Source of the DNA: Anaeramoeba flamelloides
Lineage: Eukaryota > Metamonada > Anaeramoebidae
DNA: 64,000 bases
NCBI GenBank assembly: GCA_027625915.1
Contig: JANTQA010000029.1
Location: 7,254,001 to 7,318,000 of the forward strand
Direction of reading: 5' to 3'
In this document: in pieces, positions 12,028 to 24,043 of the stretch
How the letters are laid out: each line of letters begins with the position of its first letter
Numbering within the stretch: the stretch's first letter is position 1
Notes under the pieces: model-generated
The model's input: the letters and a program-made list of their open reading frames with translations, nothing else
Database searches by the model: none
Told to the model about the DNA's origin: nothing
Program-made: the position numbers and the translations under genes

Positions 12028-13635
12028 ATGTCTCATCGATCAAAACGAGACAAACATCAAAATTCAAAAAAAAGAAGAAGATTGAATCGTTCACCAAAAT
12101 CGAAATCAAAAAAAACAAAAAGATCCAATTCACTCTCTTCGTCACCACCACTCTCACGATCCCCGTCGCCAACACGATACAAAAAAAACACAAGGTTTTC
12201 CAAAATTAAAAGCAATTCTAAGCAAAAGTACAAAACACCAAAAAGTAGCCTTCTTGGAAACAAAAATAAAAAAAAAAAAAAAACAAAAATAAATACCAAC
12301 AAAAAAAGAAAGAAAGAGAAAATGGCTACAAACACCTTGACAAAAAAAACAAACGAACAAAAAAAAAAACAGGGCAGTCAAACAAACAAACAAAATCGGG
12401 AGATCGAAATGACAATTTCAAAAAAACAAAAAATAACCGTTCCTTAATCAGCAAAAAAGATTGGTATTCAAAGTTTGAAAGCATTTTTAATGAATTAAAT
12501 GACGATCCGCGTTCAAAGCCTTTTCGGTTCCCATTATCAAAAAAGGAGTATCCTGATTATTACAAAAAGATCCCACACCCAATCGATCTATCTACGGTCT
12601 CTAGCAAATTAAGCAACCGCAAATATAAAAAAATTTCTCAAGTGGCTTCAGATTTTCGTTTAATTTTTAATAATTCGATGAGCTATAATGAGGTTAATTC
12701 GAATTATTATGATTGGGCAGAACAATTATTAAATCGTTTTGAAAAAAAATATTTAGCATTAAAGCAAGACTTGAAAAAAAAATTGAAATTAAAAAAGAAA
12801 AAAATCAATCAATTAAATTCAAAGGAATTTGACAAAAAACGAAGAAATTCAAATTTAAATAAACCTAAAAAAAGAAACTCCTCGTCTAGAATGAATTACT
12901 CTTCAGAATCGGATTCTGATAACCCAAGATCCCTTTCCGCCTCTTTTTCATCAAGAAGAAGTTCACCCTCTCGTTCCCGTTCCCGTTCTCGTTCCCGTTC
13001 TCGTTCCCGTTCTCGTTCCCGTTCTCGTTCCCGTTCTCGTTCCCGTTCCCGTTCTCTTTCCCGTTCCCGTTCTCGTTCCCGCTCTCCAGTTAGTAGTGAT
13101 TTAAATTCAGACTCTTCTTTGGATGATAAAAATAGTGATTCCTATCGATCAAAAAGGAAAAGGAAAAGGAAACAAAAAAAAAAGGAAAATAGAGAAAGGG
13201 AAAGAATTAGAGATAGGAAAATCGGAAAGGGAAAAGATAAAGAGAAAAGAAAGAAAAATAAGAAAGAGATCGAGAAGTGGAAAAGTAAAGTCAAAAGTAA
13301 AGAAAAAGAAAAAATAAAATTAAAAAACTTTGAAAAGCTACGAAGAAAAGAAAAGCTAAAAAAAAAGAATAAAAAAAAAAAAAAAGATCAAAATAAACCA
13401 ATATCAAAGAATAATAAAATTAAACCCCGCTCTTCTTCTAAAAATAATGTATCTATTAAGAAGGAACCAAATGATTTGCAAAAGAAAATTAACCAAAATG
13501 AAATTCAAAATACTAAAAATAATAACGAGAGTTTAAAACCACCACAAACTTTAGAAAATATTAAACCATCCGAACTTTTACAAGATTTGAACACCAACAA
13601 TAATACTAATACAAATAATGATAATAATGATCAGA

Positions 13636-13666
<31 letters not shown>

Positions 13667-16598
13667 TAATGAAATCGAAAAAAAATTGGGAAATAACGAA
13701 AATGATGATAATGGTAATATAAATTCAAATTTATTACAAAATTCTGAAATTATTAATGATGAATCAAAACAGTCACCGCAAAAAGAATCATCCTTAATAA
13801 ATGATCAAAATTCAGATTTAAACAATAAAAATATACAACCCGATATTGATGGAAAAAGTGAAATGGGAATAAAAATCGAAAAAGGGGAGGAAATGGAAAT
13901 GGAAATGGAAATGGAAACAAATAATTTATTAAGCGAAGAAATTGAAAAAAAAAATCAACAATTAGAATTAAAGGGTAATAAAAATGAAAATGTAAGTGAA
14001 GAATTTAAAATAAATGGAAATGAAATAAACAAGGAAAATGAAAAAGAAAAAGAAAAAGATAAGGAAAATGAAAATTCAAAAGAAAATGAAAATACAAATA
14101 CAAAAGAAGATGAAAATAATATTCAGTCAATGAACCAAAATGAAAATGAAAATTCAAAAGAAGATGAAAATACAAATACAAAAGAAGATGAAAATAAAAT
14201 TCAACAAATAAATGAAAATATAAATCAAGATGAAAAAGAAATTGAAATTGAAATTGAAAAAAATGATTTAAATATAAACAATCAAATCCAAATAAATAAA
14301 AGTTTGAATAAAAAAGGAGATGAAATAAATTTGGAAAATAATAATAATCTTGAAAATAAACAATTATCAGAGAAAGAAAATATTGGTGATAATGGAAATG
14401 ATAAAAATAATGTTAATACTAATAAAAATGAAATAAATTCTGGAAACGAAAAGAAAAATCTTTTAAATTTGGAAGAAGAAAAACAAGAAGAAAGCGAAAC
14501 ACAGCAATATTTGCGTTATTTTTTACAAAAAAAACCTGGTACAAAGTCATATATATCTTTATTAAAAAAGGCATTTTCCGTCACACAGCAATTATCGATG
14601 ACATTATTATTTTTAATGAATGAAGAAAGATCTCCTGGTCATAAACCATATTTTTCTACAATTAAAAAAGAAATTGAAAATGAAGTTGAAAATGAAGTTG
14701 AAAAACAAGTTGAAAAACAAGTTGAAAAACAAGTTGAAAATGTGGTTGAAAATGTGGTTGAAAATGTGGTTGAAAAACAAAACGATAATTTGAATTTATA
14801 TGAAAATGTAAATGAAAACGAAGGTGAGAAGTCGATAGAAATAGAAGTAGAAGTAGAGAATGTGAACGAGAATGTAAATGTGAATGAGAATGTGAATGAG
14901 GTAGATGTGGAAGAAGGACAATTCAATAATCATCAACCAGTGGTAAAGGTAACAGAAGAAACAGTAATTGGGGAAGAAACCCAACAAGAACTCATTTCTG
15001 AATTAAATGATGATAATGAAGATAAAATAATTGTGGAAGAAGCAAACGAAGAGGTTAAAGAAAAAAATGTTTACAATGAAAGTATGGATACAGAAGAAGA
15101 ATATGATGAAGAGAAAAAAGCAGAAGCATTTAATCAGCTTATTGAAGAACTCAATTCGTTTGGTGAAGAACAACAACAACTTGTTTTTCAATTTATTCTT
15201 GAAAAATCACCTGAGCATGTTTCAGAAGAAGATGGAAATCCAATTGTTGAATTTGATAATATTCCAAACCAAATTTTTTTTGAATTAATCCAATACGTAA
15301 ACCAAATCAAAAATAATAATGATCCAAATATTAACTTTTCTGATCAAAATAATAATGAAAATAAATTTGAAAAAAATGAAAAGGAAAAAGAAAATATAAA
15401 AGAAGATGAAAATGAATCTTTGATTCAAATCGAATTAGAAGAAAATTCAAAAGAAGATGAAAATACAAATACAAAAGAAGATGAAAATAAAAATACAAAA
15501 GAAGATGAAAATAAAATTCAACAAATAAATGAAAATATAAATGAAAATGAAAAAGAAGATGAAATTGAAAATGGAAATGTTTATAAAGAAACCGAACAAA
15601 AAAATAATTTTTTAAATGAAAATAAGCCCAAAAATATTATTGAAAAAAAACAAGAAATTTTATTGCAAAATGAATTAGAAGAAAATACAAAAGAAGATGA
15701 AAATAAAGAAGAAAGTATTGCTCAAAACCAATTAGAAGAAAAAGAAAAAGAAAAAGAAAATATAAAAGAAGATGAAAATGAATCTTTGATTCAAATTGAA
15801 TTAGAAGAAATTGAAAAAGAAGATGAAAATACAAATACAAAAGAAGATGAAAATAAAATTCAAAAAATAAATGAAAATATAAATGAAAATGAAAAAGAAG
15901 ATGAAATTGAAAATGGAAATGTTTATAAAGAAACCGAACAAAAAAATAATTTTTTAAATGAAAATAAGCCCAAAAATATTATTGAAAAAAAACAAGAAAT
16001 TTTATTGCACAATGAATTAGAAGAAAATGAAAATGAAAATGAAAAAGAAAATGAAAATAAAGAAGAAATTATTTCTCAAAATGAATTAAAAGAAAAAGAA
16101 AAAGAAAATACAAAAGAAGATGAAAATAAAGAAGAAACTCTTTCTCAAAATGAATTAAAAGAAAACGAAAAAGAAAATGAAAATGAAAATGAAATTGAAA
16201 TTGAATCTTTATCTCAAATAGAAAAAAATGAGCAAGAAAATCAAAAAATAATCGAAAATAAGCCAGAAAATATTATTGAAAAAAAACAAGAAATTTTATT
16301 GCAAAATGAATTAGAAAAAAAAGAAAATGAAAATAAAGAAGAAACTATTTCTCAAAACCAAAAAAATGAAAAAGAAGAAAAAAAAGAAAATATTAAAAGA
16401 GATGAAAATGAATCTTTGACCCAAACCAAATTAGAAAAAAATGAACAAGAAAATAAATCACCAAGTAAAAGTCAACCAAAAAACATTATGGAAACAAAAC
16501 AAGAAATTAATCTGGGAAACAAAAAAAAAGAAGAAGACAAGCCAAATGAATTTAAAAGTGAAAATGCTGGGAATATTGAAACCAATGAAATTATATAA
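12028..16598 (+). CDS. BET-type chromatin reader: bromodomain, RS-repeat and NET domain (frame change in an A-rich stretch)
   Basis: Probable acetyl-lysine reader of the BET class, acting in the nucleus. The first part (12028 to about 12270-12440) is a Lys/Arg/Ser-rich N-terminus with SR motifs. The reading frame then moves by one to the long frame that runs to 16598. The long frame is open back to 12270, and the bromodomain lies at about 12456-12750, with YPDYYKKI, PIDLSTV and the acetyl-lysine-pocket Asn in MSYNEVNS. An uninterrupted run of about 20 Arg-Ser dipeptides follows, then Lys-rich and long Asn/Glu/Asp-rich repeats. At about 15100-15320 lies a NET (extra-terminal) domain, with LIEELNSFGEEQQQLVFQFI and FFELIQYVNQI. 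Bromodomain plus NET is the BET signature; RS runs are otherwise typical of splicing factors. The likeliest cause of the frame change is a homopolymer length error or allele in the 16-A tract at about 12268-12283. The annotation assumes one gene. Confidence 0.82.
12268..12283 (+). repeat. A16 homopolymer at the likely frame change of the BET gene
   Basis: A run of about 16 A. Upstream of it the N-terminal frame is open. Downstream the bromodomain frame is open back to a TAA at 12267. It is therefore the most economical position for the one-base frame discrepancy, although a second A-run at about 12361-12369 is also possible. Confidence 0.5.
12965..13090 (+). repeat. CGTTCC/CGTTCT minisatellite encoding Arg-Ser repeats
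   Basis: A tandem hexanucleotide array alternating CGTTCC and CGTTCT (a few units TCTTTC) gives the RSRSRS run of the BET-type protein. Perfect periodicity at the DNA level suggests recent expansion by slippage. Confidence 0.9.
15380..16040 (+). repeat. Recent internal tandem duplication, about 0.3 kb unit
   Basis: Inside the BET-type gene, the segment from about 15380 to 15690 recurs at about 15740-16040 with only a handful of differences, including synonymous positions. The proteins encoded share KEDENKIQ, ENGNVYKETEQKNNFLNENK and KKQEILL blocks. Shorter KEDENTNTKEDEN units are repeated elsewhere in the same tail. Confidence 0.85.
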
Positions 16599-17612
16599 TT
16601 TTAAATCAAATAATCTATCATCTATCAATTTTTTATAAACCTAAAAAATAATAATTTATTGTTGTAATTTGTATAGAAATATAAATTCAAGTTCTTTATA
16701 TTTAAAGAATCGAATGTTATATAAATTTAAATTATATTTATTATTTTTAAATCAAAATCCATTTTCTCAGTTTTTGATATTATTAAAATCTACATTTATA
16801 TTAATAATAAATGTATACAATGGGAGGGGGGTTAGAAATTTTGGTTTCTTCTTCTTCTTCTTTTTTTTTTTTTTTTTTTTTTGAGATAACCTCAATTCTT
16901 GATATTTAACAAATACTTTTATTATTGGAAGTTATTTTTTTTTCGTAATTTATAAAATTTTTTGTTTTTATTTTTTCAATATTAATAAAAATATATATTA
17001 TTAAATTTGTCATTTTTTAATGATAACAATTATAATTCTTTTTAAAAAATAATTCTTTTAATCATTTATTACTCTCGGTTTATTTTTATTATGAAACAAA
17101 TATATTTCTTGTTACTTACTTTGATTTCAAGAAAATTTCTAGATGATTGAGTAAAATCAGTAATTATTTTTGTATTATTTGAATAAATTAATGAATTTCT
17201 TTTTGAATAAGTTTAGAATAATGATATTGAATTAATTAATCAATAATGATTAAATTTAAACTCATATTTTAATTTTTTTTTTTTTTTTGGAAAAAAGAAC
17301 TATTTCTTAACCCAATTTATTGTTCCAGGGATCTATCAAATATTCTAGAAAACTCTAGAAATTTTTTTAAAAAATTTAAAACGCTTTTTAAGTTACCAAA
17401 AATCCAAGAGAGGGCTCATCAATTAAGTTTAAAAATCTAATTGGAATTTTACTAACAGTCATTTTTTTAGCTGTAAGGGGTTTTTATTTGGGAAAAGTCT
17501 ACTACTTATTTTATGTGAAAAGAATTGTTTATTAGATGTAGGTAGCATTTTGGATTATTGTAAGATGATATTAATTAAAATGGGGGAAAATGTATTTGTA
17601 ATAACAATTTCT

Positions 17613-17813
17613 TACAGTCAGTTCCACTGTTAAGCCACAAACTTTCAACGAAATTTAAGGCACAATAAAAATCTCAAATTAAGGCACAGAATTCATATTC
17701 TAGTAAAATTAATTGTAAAAAAAATGAATTCCAAATTTTGTGCCTTAATTAGAGATTTTTTTGTGCCTTAGATTTCGTTGAAAGTTTGTACCTTAAAAGT
17801 GGAACTGACTGTA
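17613..17813. mobile_element. CAGTCAG hairpin MITE, copy 3
   Basis: Flanked by TA on both sides. The arms are CAGTCAGTTCCACTGTTAAG and its complement, GGAACTGACTG at the end. The two halves pair over almost the full 201 bp, leaving a short loop. Confidence 0.92.
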
Positions 17814-18168
17814 TAAATTAACAATACTCAAATTTTTGGGAATACTTTTGTTTTGTTCCCGATATATTTCATGTTGAAAAACATAATAATCCCGGATATT
17901 ATCCGTGAATGTTCCCTTGTGCTACTCTAAGTTCACAAATGTGATAAAAAGTAAAACATATTTGATGTTCAAATACCTTTAAGAGTTTTTTTTTAAAAAA
18001 AAATAACCTGTCCTAAGGTATATCATTACATTCAATCCTAACACCCTCGAATAAGTTTATGTAATAAGTTAACACAATTTTAATACATATTTAGCCTATC
18101 CTAACAAGTTCTTTCATGTACAAATTAACTCAAAAGGTCATCTAAATATTCAGAAAAATTAAATAGAA

Positions 18169-18195
18169 TATATATATATATATATATATATATAT
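18169..18195. repeat. TA microsatellite
   Basis: About 13 TA units in an otherwise AT-rich spacer. Confidence 0.9.
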
Positions 18196-18287
18196 TGATC
18201 AACAGATAAAATTGATATTTAAGATTAATATTTATCTATTAATACGATTGTATGTTAAGGGTTCTTTAAACGGTATTTTTGTTATAT

Positions 18288-18498
18288 AAGCTCCATCCAA
18301 AAATGTGGGGCAAAAAAATATCCATCAATATAAGAATAAATTCTTTATTCAGTTATTAAACTCAAAAATTTAGACAAAAAAAAACGAAGCCATTAATAAT
18401 AATAAAACTCTTGATTAAAATTTGTGTTTATTGATCAAAGTTCGAAGAATAAAAAATAAAAAAAAAAAAAAAAATTGCCCCTAATTTTTGGAAAAATA
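18288..18498. mobile_element. Short element with CCAAAAATnnGGGGCA ends
   Basis: The left end has CCATCCAAAAATGTGGGGCA and the right end an inverted match (TTGCCCCTAATTTTTGG). The ends resemble those of the 569 bp element at 44420, but the interior is short and A/T-run rich. It is likely a non-autonomous relative. Confidence 0.45.
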
Positions 18499-19799
18499 TC
18501 CAAAATTAGTAATGTCTATTTAACAATCTTTAGTTAGATCTTTTTTTCAATTTTTTTTTTTGATAATGTATAAAATCATACTTCAATATATTTTTGATTT
18601 GATCTTTAGATTTTTTGTTTTTCATTTGATCATTAACTTTTTGTTTTTCCCATTAACTTTTTTTTGTGTTTTTTTTTTTTTTTTTTTCTTTTTTAAAATA
18701 TTTAAAAAAGCAAACTGAATGAAAAAAAAAAAAAAAAAAAACCTTTTTATTTTTTCTTTTTTTTTTGTTTATCTCACCTTTTTAATTGAAGTGTACAACT
18801 GTTCTGAGCAATTTTTCCACCAAAGTCCATCGAAGTCAACTCAATTGTTTAGAATCAAAAGAATTTTTGGTTGATTTCTTATCACATCTCTTCTGAACTT
18901 TGTTAAATTTTGGAAAATAATAATAACAAAGTAAAAATGAAAAAAAAAGAAGAATTCGAAAAAATAATGAAATGAGAAATTTGACTCTATTATTTTTTCA
19001 AAATTAAAAATTTTACAAAATAATTTTAATTCAAAAAAAAATATTTAGAATCCATTAATAAAACTTCAAAATCCAAGAAATTAAGTATGATACGCTAAAA
19101 AACATATTATTGTTGTACATTATGTATAATTAAATTAATATTAAGAAATAATTATTGAAATAAAAAATGCCCTATATTATTGGAAATAGCTTAGCAAGTT
19201 ATTGTGTATTTTCAAGAATATTATAAAGAACTTTTTAAAAATTTACCTTTTTTCAATTAATTCGGTTATTGTTATAAAACAATATGAAGCTGACAATTAA
19301 ATGGTAATATTTTCTTAGTTTACTTTAATAATTGCTTTTTAAAATTAATAAAAATCATCAGTAGACTTAAAATTATTTCATTTTTAGATTCAAATATATT
19401 TAATCAAAAAATAAAAAATACACTCATTTTTCCAAGATATTATGTGTATTCTCTTCTTACACTTTTTAACAGATTCAACAGCTGAGCCAAAAATTCTAGA
19501 TGGAGAGAATACTAAAAAAATTGAAAAGAATTAAAATTATAAAATAATGTCTAACCTTTATCTAGTAAGGGACAAATAAAAAAAGATTTATTTAGAGATT
19601 TTAATGATTATATTAAATGTTTAAATTATAGATTATTAATTATAATTTCTTCCAAAAAAAAATATCAATATATCATTTTCAAACATCTTAATTCACTGGT
19701 ATAATAAATCGGAAAAACTATTCCTTTCACATTTTTCTTTTATTCTTTTTACTTTAAATGGCAATTTTTATTTTAATAGTTGACAGGGGGCGGGTTTAT

Positions 19800-20290
19800 C
19801 AATTTGTTTATTCTTTTTTATAGTATATCTTAATATAAACCCAAATTTTCAAATTTTATCATACGAAGAAATTCAATTTTTGAAAACAAATAGTTATTAA
19901 CCAATTTGAGAAGAAACACCTGATTAGAACCATTCACTATTTGAAATGTTAACACCGGTTTATAAATTACTATACTCGAAAAAGAAAAATAAATAATTCT
20001 CTATTCAAATAGATCATGGGTGTGTTAAAAATTTTGGGAGATAGCAAAACAAAAAAAAACAATTTTAGTAATTGTTTTTAAATTCTATTCATATTTATTG
20101 AACAATCAAATTATACATACCATCTACTAATTTTATTTCCGTTTTACTATTTTGAATAACTCATTTAGAACACCTCTCACTAAATTTCAAATTATAACAG
20201 TACCTTAAAAAAATTTAAATTAATTCATTTTAAATTGTCTGCTGTGAATAATAACTATCAACGATCCTGAGTAAAAGTTAAAAAACGTTA
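19800..20290. mobile_element. Diverged relative of the TAAACCCC-type element
   Basis: It shares GGGTGTGTTAAAAATTTTGG and the following TTTAAATTCTA and ATCTACTAATTTTATTTC blocks with the copy at about 6.9-7.4 kb, and more weakly with the 530 bp family. Boundaries are approximate and no coding frame is seen. Confidence 0.4.
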
Positions 20291-20596
20291 TTTGGTAATC
20301 AATTTGGAATTGATAAAACAGTGATAAATAATCTGTCTCTATTGTAACTCCTTTAAGCAATCCAATTTACACATTTGAAAACTTATCTGACTCACTTGTT
20401 CAAATTACTGATGAATGAAAAAATAATCTGCACAAAAAAACTCTCCCAGAAAGTTGGGTTGATATAATTGGATGAATTTTATGCCATAAAACAGAACTTT
20501 GTTCAACAAAAATTTACTTTTTATGTTAAACGGAAATCTTAGAGACCAAAATTTGATCCTTTATTTCATTTTTTTGATCTTTTTCAACAACTTTAA

Positions 20597-21193
20597 ATGT
20601 TAAACAAATTAACAAAAACAAATTTTAAACCACAATCTTTTGCCGTGGTAGGTGTTTCTTCGTTACTTAAAAGAAACTTTGTCAAGTATTATACCCAAAA
20701 TCATGAATGGATCGATGTTAATGGAAAAGAAACAAAATCTGGGATCTCTGAAAAGGCCGCAAAAGATCTTGGCGATATTGTTTATGTTGAGCTTCCTGAA
20801 GGTAATTTAAAACTGATGTCATTTTTTTCTCCTCTTTTTTTTTTTTTTTTTTTTTTTTAAAGCATCTTCTTTTATTGCAATTTTTATTCTATTTTGCTAT
20901 TACTTTTGGTTTTGTTTATTTTTTTTTCTTCCAAAACAGTTGGAGAAACTTTCCCTAAAGACGAGACCTATGGCGTAATCGAATCTGTAAAAGCTGCTAG
21001 TGATGTCTATATGCCAGTTGAAAGTGAAATCATTGAAGTAAACGAAAAATTAATTGATGATCCAGGTTTAGTTAACCAATCAGCAGAAACAGAAGGATGG
21101 CTAATTAAAGTTGTAATCAAGAACCACGACGAGTTAAAAAGTTTAATGAACAAAGAAGAATATGTCAAATTTTGTGAACAAGAAGAACACTAA
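20597..21193 (+). CDS. GCSH: Glycine cleavage system H protein, organellar, two exons
   Basis: A 152-residue lipoyl-carrier protein that shuttles the aminomethyl group between the P, T and L proteins of glycine cleavage in the mitochondrion or its relative. Exon 1 is 20597-20801 and exon 2 is 20940-21193. The 138 bp intron (GTAATT...ACAG) splits a Val codon after its first base and contains an in-frame stop, so splicing is required. Residues 1-30 lack acidic residues and are rich in Lys, Arg, Ser and Phe, as in a mitochondrial presequence. The core has NHEWIDV, AAKDLGDIVYVELPE and the lipoylation site ESVKAASDVYMPV, with Lys86 as the predicted lipoyl-lysine. TEGWLIKV is the conserved C-terminal strand. 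Length and motif spacing are normal. If the organism is anaerobic, this would be a hydrogenosomal protein, as in Trichomonas. Confidence 0.96.
20802..20939 (+). other. Intron of the H-protein gene
   Basis: A GT-AG intron of 138 bp with a long T-tract and acceptor CCAAAACAG. Its length is a multiple of three, but it carries an in-frame TAA. Confidence 0.92.
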
Positions 21194-22649
21194 TTTTTTT
21201 GGAAACGTGTCAAAAAATTTCAAATTTTTCCTCAAATTTTTTTTTTTTATTCTCTATTTAACAAATTAGCATTTTTTTGGTACTGTTAGTGTATCCTGGT
21301 TTTTACGAGACTTAATGATAAAAGAATTCAAACAATTTTGAAATTTTTGGATTGTTTTCTTGATTTTGAATTTCAATTGCTTTTAAATGAAATTTTGTTT
21401 AATTTTATTCTTTCTTACATCCCACTGTGTTGTATAACTGCTAAGTAAATTGCTGCTGACCTGTGTCTAAAGCCAACTCGTCAAATAGAACTTGAAAAAC
21501 TTTTATATAAAAGAATTTTTACACCTCCCATTTTAACAATCAAAATTTTTTGTTTGTCATCATATATTTTGAAATATTTGTGCTTAATTAATCAATAAAA
21601 TTGATTTATCAATAGACAGATCCTTGTGGTTGTTCTTTAAAGTCTTAAAAGTTGGTTTATTTATAATTATCTCTCAAATTTACGAAATTTTAAGAATTTA
21701 TAGTCGCCTAACACCAAAAATAAAAATAAAAATTGAGTTTGATCGAAAATTTCCAAAAAATACTTTGTTTAATAGTCTGTGTGAAAATTGAAAGAAAATT
21801 TCTAAGTTTTATCTACTTTTCACTTTTTCTAAATTCCCATTTTAAGGGAATAATCAAAGTAAAGGAAAATTTTTCACTTTTTTTAATTCTTCACTACAAG
21901 GAAAATTTAGACACCAAAAATTAAAGTTAGCCAAAAGTATACATTGGATAATAGTTATACTTCTTTTATAAATTATTTTTTCAAAGTTATCATAATTTTA
22001 TGTAATAAAAATAGGATAGCTTTTAAACTCATGAAAATTCGAATACCCCCCTTTTCAAAAATACCAACTTTTGAAAAAAACACCTATATTTGGAGTATTT
22101 TTTTAATGAAAAAAGTTGAAATGAATTAATTTTTGATTGAACATTAAGATTGAAAAAAGAATAAATGTTAAAGCAATTGTAGAAAAAAAATGGGGAATAT
22201 ATAAAAACTCAAATATGGAAAAAAATAAAATGATAAAAAATATCCCAAAAAAAGAAAAAAAACCATTTTCTCAATTTAATTTAGCTATATGTCTTGATTG
22301 AAATATTTTATTTTAAAATTGAAAAATATGATTCTTTTTAGATTCATTAAAAAAATACTTGAAAATTATCTCTGTACTAAGTCAATTAAAAAATTCAAAA
22401 ATTTTACAATTAAAAATGAAAAAAATATTACTGAAAAATTTCATTTGTTTTTCAATTCCTATTAATATCTATTAAAGTTGTAAACCTTTTTGAAAATTGT
22501 TATGTATAATAGTGTTTATTATATGAGTGTATTTCAAAAATACAAAAATTAGAGATTTTTTAATGAAAAAATTTTCCTTGTCTTATTTCAAAAGGATTTG
22601 TAAAATAAAATTTTTTACTTTGGTTAACTCATTGGTTATTATTATCTAA

Positions 22650-22915
22650 GGGAGAGACAACGTAAAGGATAATTTTTCACTTTTTTGATATTTTGAAGAG
22701 TGTCAGAAAATAATATTTTTTTACTTTGGTATGTAGCTCATTGATTTTTATTATTTAAAGCACTTCATTCATTAGATTTTTTATTTTTTTTTTCAAAGTC
22801 TCGAAGAAATGGCCACAATAGAATGTTGAGTTGGGTTGCTTAAAATTGTATTTCAAATGTTGAATGACTTATCCTTTGTCCTTATCTCAACATTCTATTG
22901 TCTCATTTAATTTTT
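22650..22915. mobile_element. Compound short repeat, second copy
   Basis: It has the same two-part order as 7594-7860: GGGAGAGACAACGTAAAGG...TTTTACTTTGG, then an inverted-repeat unit at about 22806-22910 with arms GGCCACAATAGAATGTTGAG and CTCAACATTCTATTGTCTCA. The inner unit's arms are better preserved here than in the 7.6 kb copy. Confidence 0.7.
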
Positions 22916-23272
22916 ACATTTTTTATTTATTTAATCAATTTTGATATTTTTTTTAATTATTACAATAAAAAGCAATTAGAAAGATTTTTTTATCAGTGAG
23001 ATTTGGGATTAATGGATTTTGTTTAAAAAGATCATCAACATTACAATCAGGAGAATCACAAAAAAATAAACATGAATAGGGCTTAAATAGCTAGAAGGGT
23101 TCCAAAAAAAGAATAATTATCCAATAAAATATTACTTGTTAGGTTTTTAAATAGTTGGATTTAGTAGAATTGGGAAGTGAATAGGATTATATTCTATCAA
23201 ATTTTAAACCCAAAAAATAGCTATTAGTTTTATTCTAAGAATCTAAAATTATCTTCACCCAAAAAAAAACAC

Positions 23273-23811
23273 TAAACCCCATTCTAAAAATTTGGACCCA
23301 TCTAAAATCAAAAATAGAAAAACAAAAACTCAATTTATTATGTCTTTCAAAGTATAATATAAAATCACATTTATGAAACATAGTATTAATGTTTTTATAA
23401 GTAATCAATTCCATTCAAATAAAAGAAAATAATATAAAACAAAAACAATCAAAATATGTGTGTCAAAAATATTAAAGCGGGAAGAACAAAAAATGTATAT
23501 ATAAATTTACTAAAATTACACCATCGGTTGTTGATCGATAAAATGATAAGATACAATGGGCCAAATGTATATGATTTTTCAATTTAACAAAACTCAACAC
23601 TAACATTCTATCAATCATTGAAAAAAAAATTTCAGATCTAACAAAACAGATTTTGTAACTGTAAAAAAGGAAATCAAAATAAAAACAAAAAAGACATAAA
23701 ATGAAATAGTTTGTAAAATCGAATAATTATTTCAAAATTGGGTGTAAAAAGTGATATTGTTATTCTTTCGACTATTTTATATGTGTCTGAATCATTGGAA
23801 ATAAGACTATT
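23273..23811 (-). mobile_element. TAAACCCC-type inverted-repeat element, copy C
   Basis: It begins TAAACCCCATTCTAAAAATT and runs as the reverse complement of the copy at 6153, with matching GATCGAT-, CTAACA- and AACAGATT-containing blocks. Its right end (GTGTCTGAATCATTGG) is more decayed than its left. It has no coding frame. Confidence 0.75.
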
Positions 23812-23842
23812 ATAATAAAAAAATAAAAAATCAAAACTATTT

Positions 23843-24043
23843 TACAGTCAGTTTCACTTTTAAGGTACAAACTTTCAACGAAATTTAAGGCACAAAAAAA
23901 ATCTCAAATTAAGGCACATTTTTTGGAATTTTAATTTTTACAATTTATTTTACTGGAATTTGAATTTTGTGCTTTAATTTGAGATTTTTTTTGGGCCTTA
24001 AATTTCGTTGAAAGTTTGTGCCTTAAAAGTGAAACTGACTGTA
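23843..24043. mobile_element. CAGTCAG hairpin MITE, copy 4
   Basis: TA-flanked, 201 bp. The arms are CAGTCAGTTTCACTTTTAAG and the inverted match ending GTGAAACTGACTG. The near-perfect pairing of the halves suggests a fairly young insertion. Confidence 0.93.

Larger units (their letters stand above)
16599..20596. other. 4 kb gene-free stretch
   Basis: No coding region is supported. It contains a CTT/T-rich tract at about 16845-16882, one clean hairpin MITE (17613), a TA microsatellite (18169-18195), a roughly 210 bp element with GGGGCA-type ends (18288), and a diverged relative of the TAAACCCC family at about 19.8-20.3 kb. The last 300 bases are presumably the promoter of the H-protein gene. 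Confidence 0.5.

Noticed and set aside
12154-12393. Antisense frames across the BET N-terminus
   Set aside because: They translate A-runs as poly-Phe and have no independent support.
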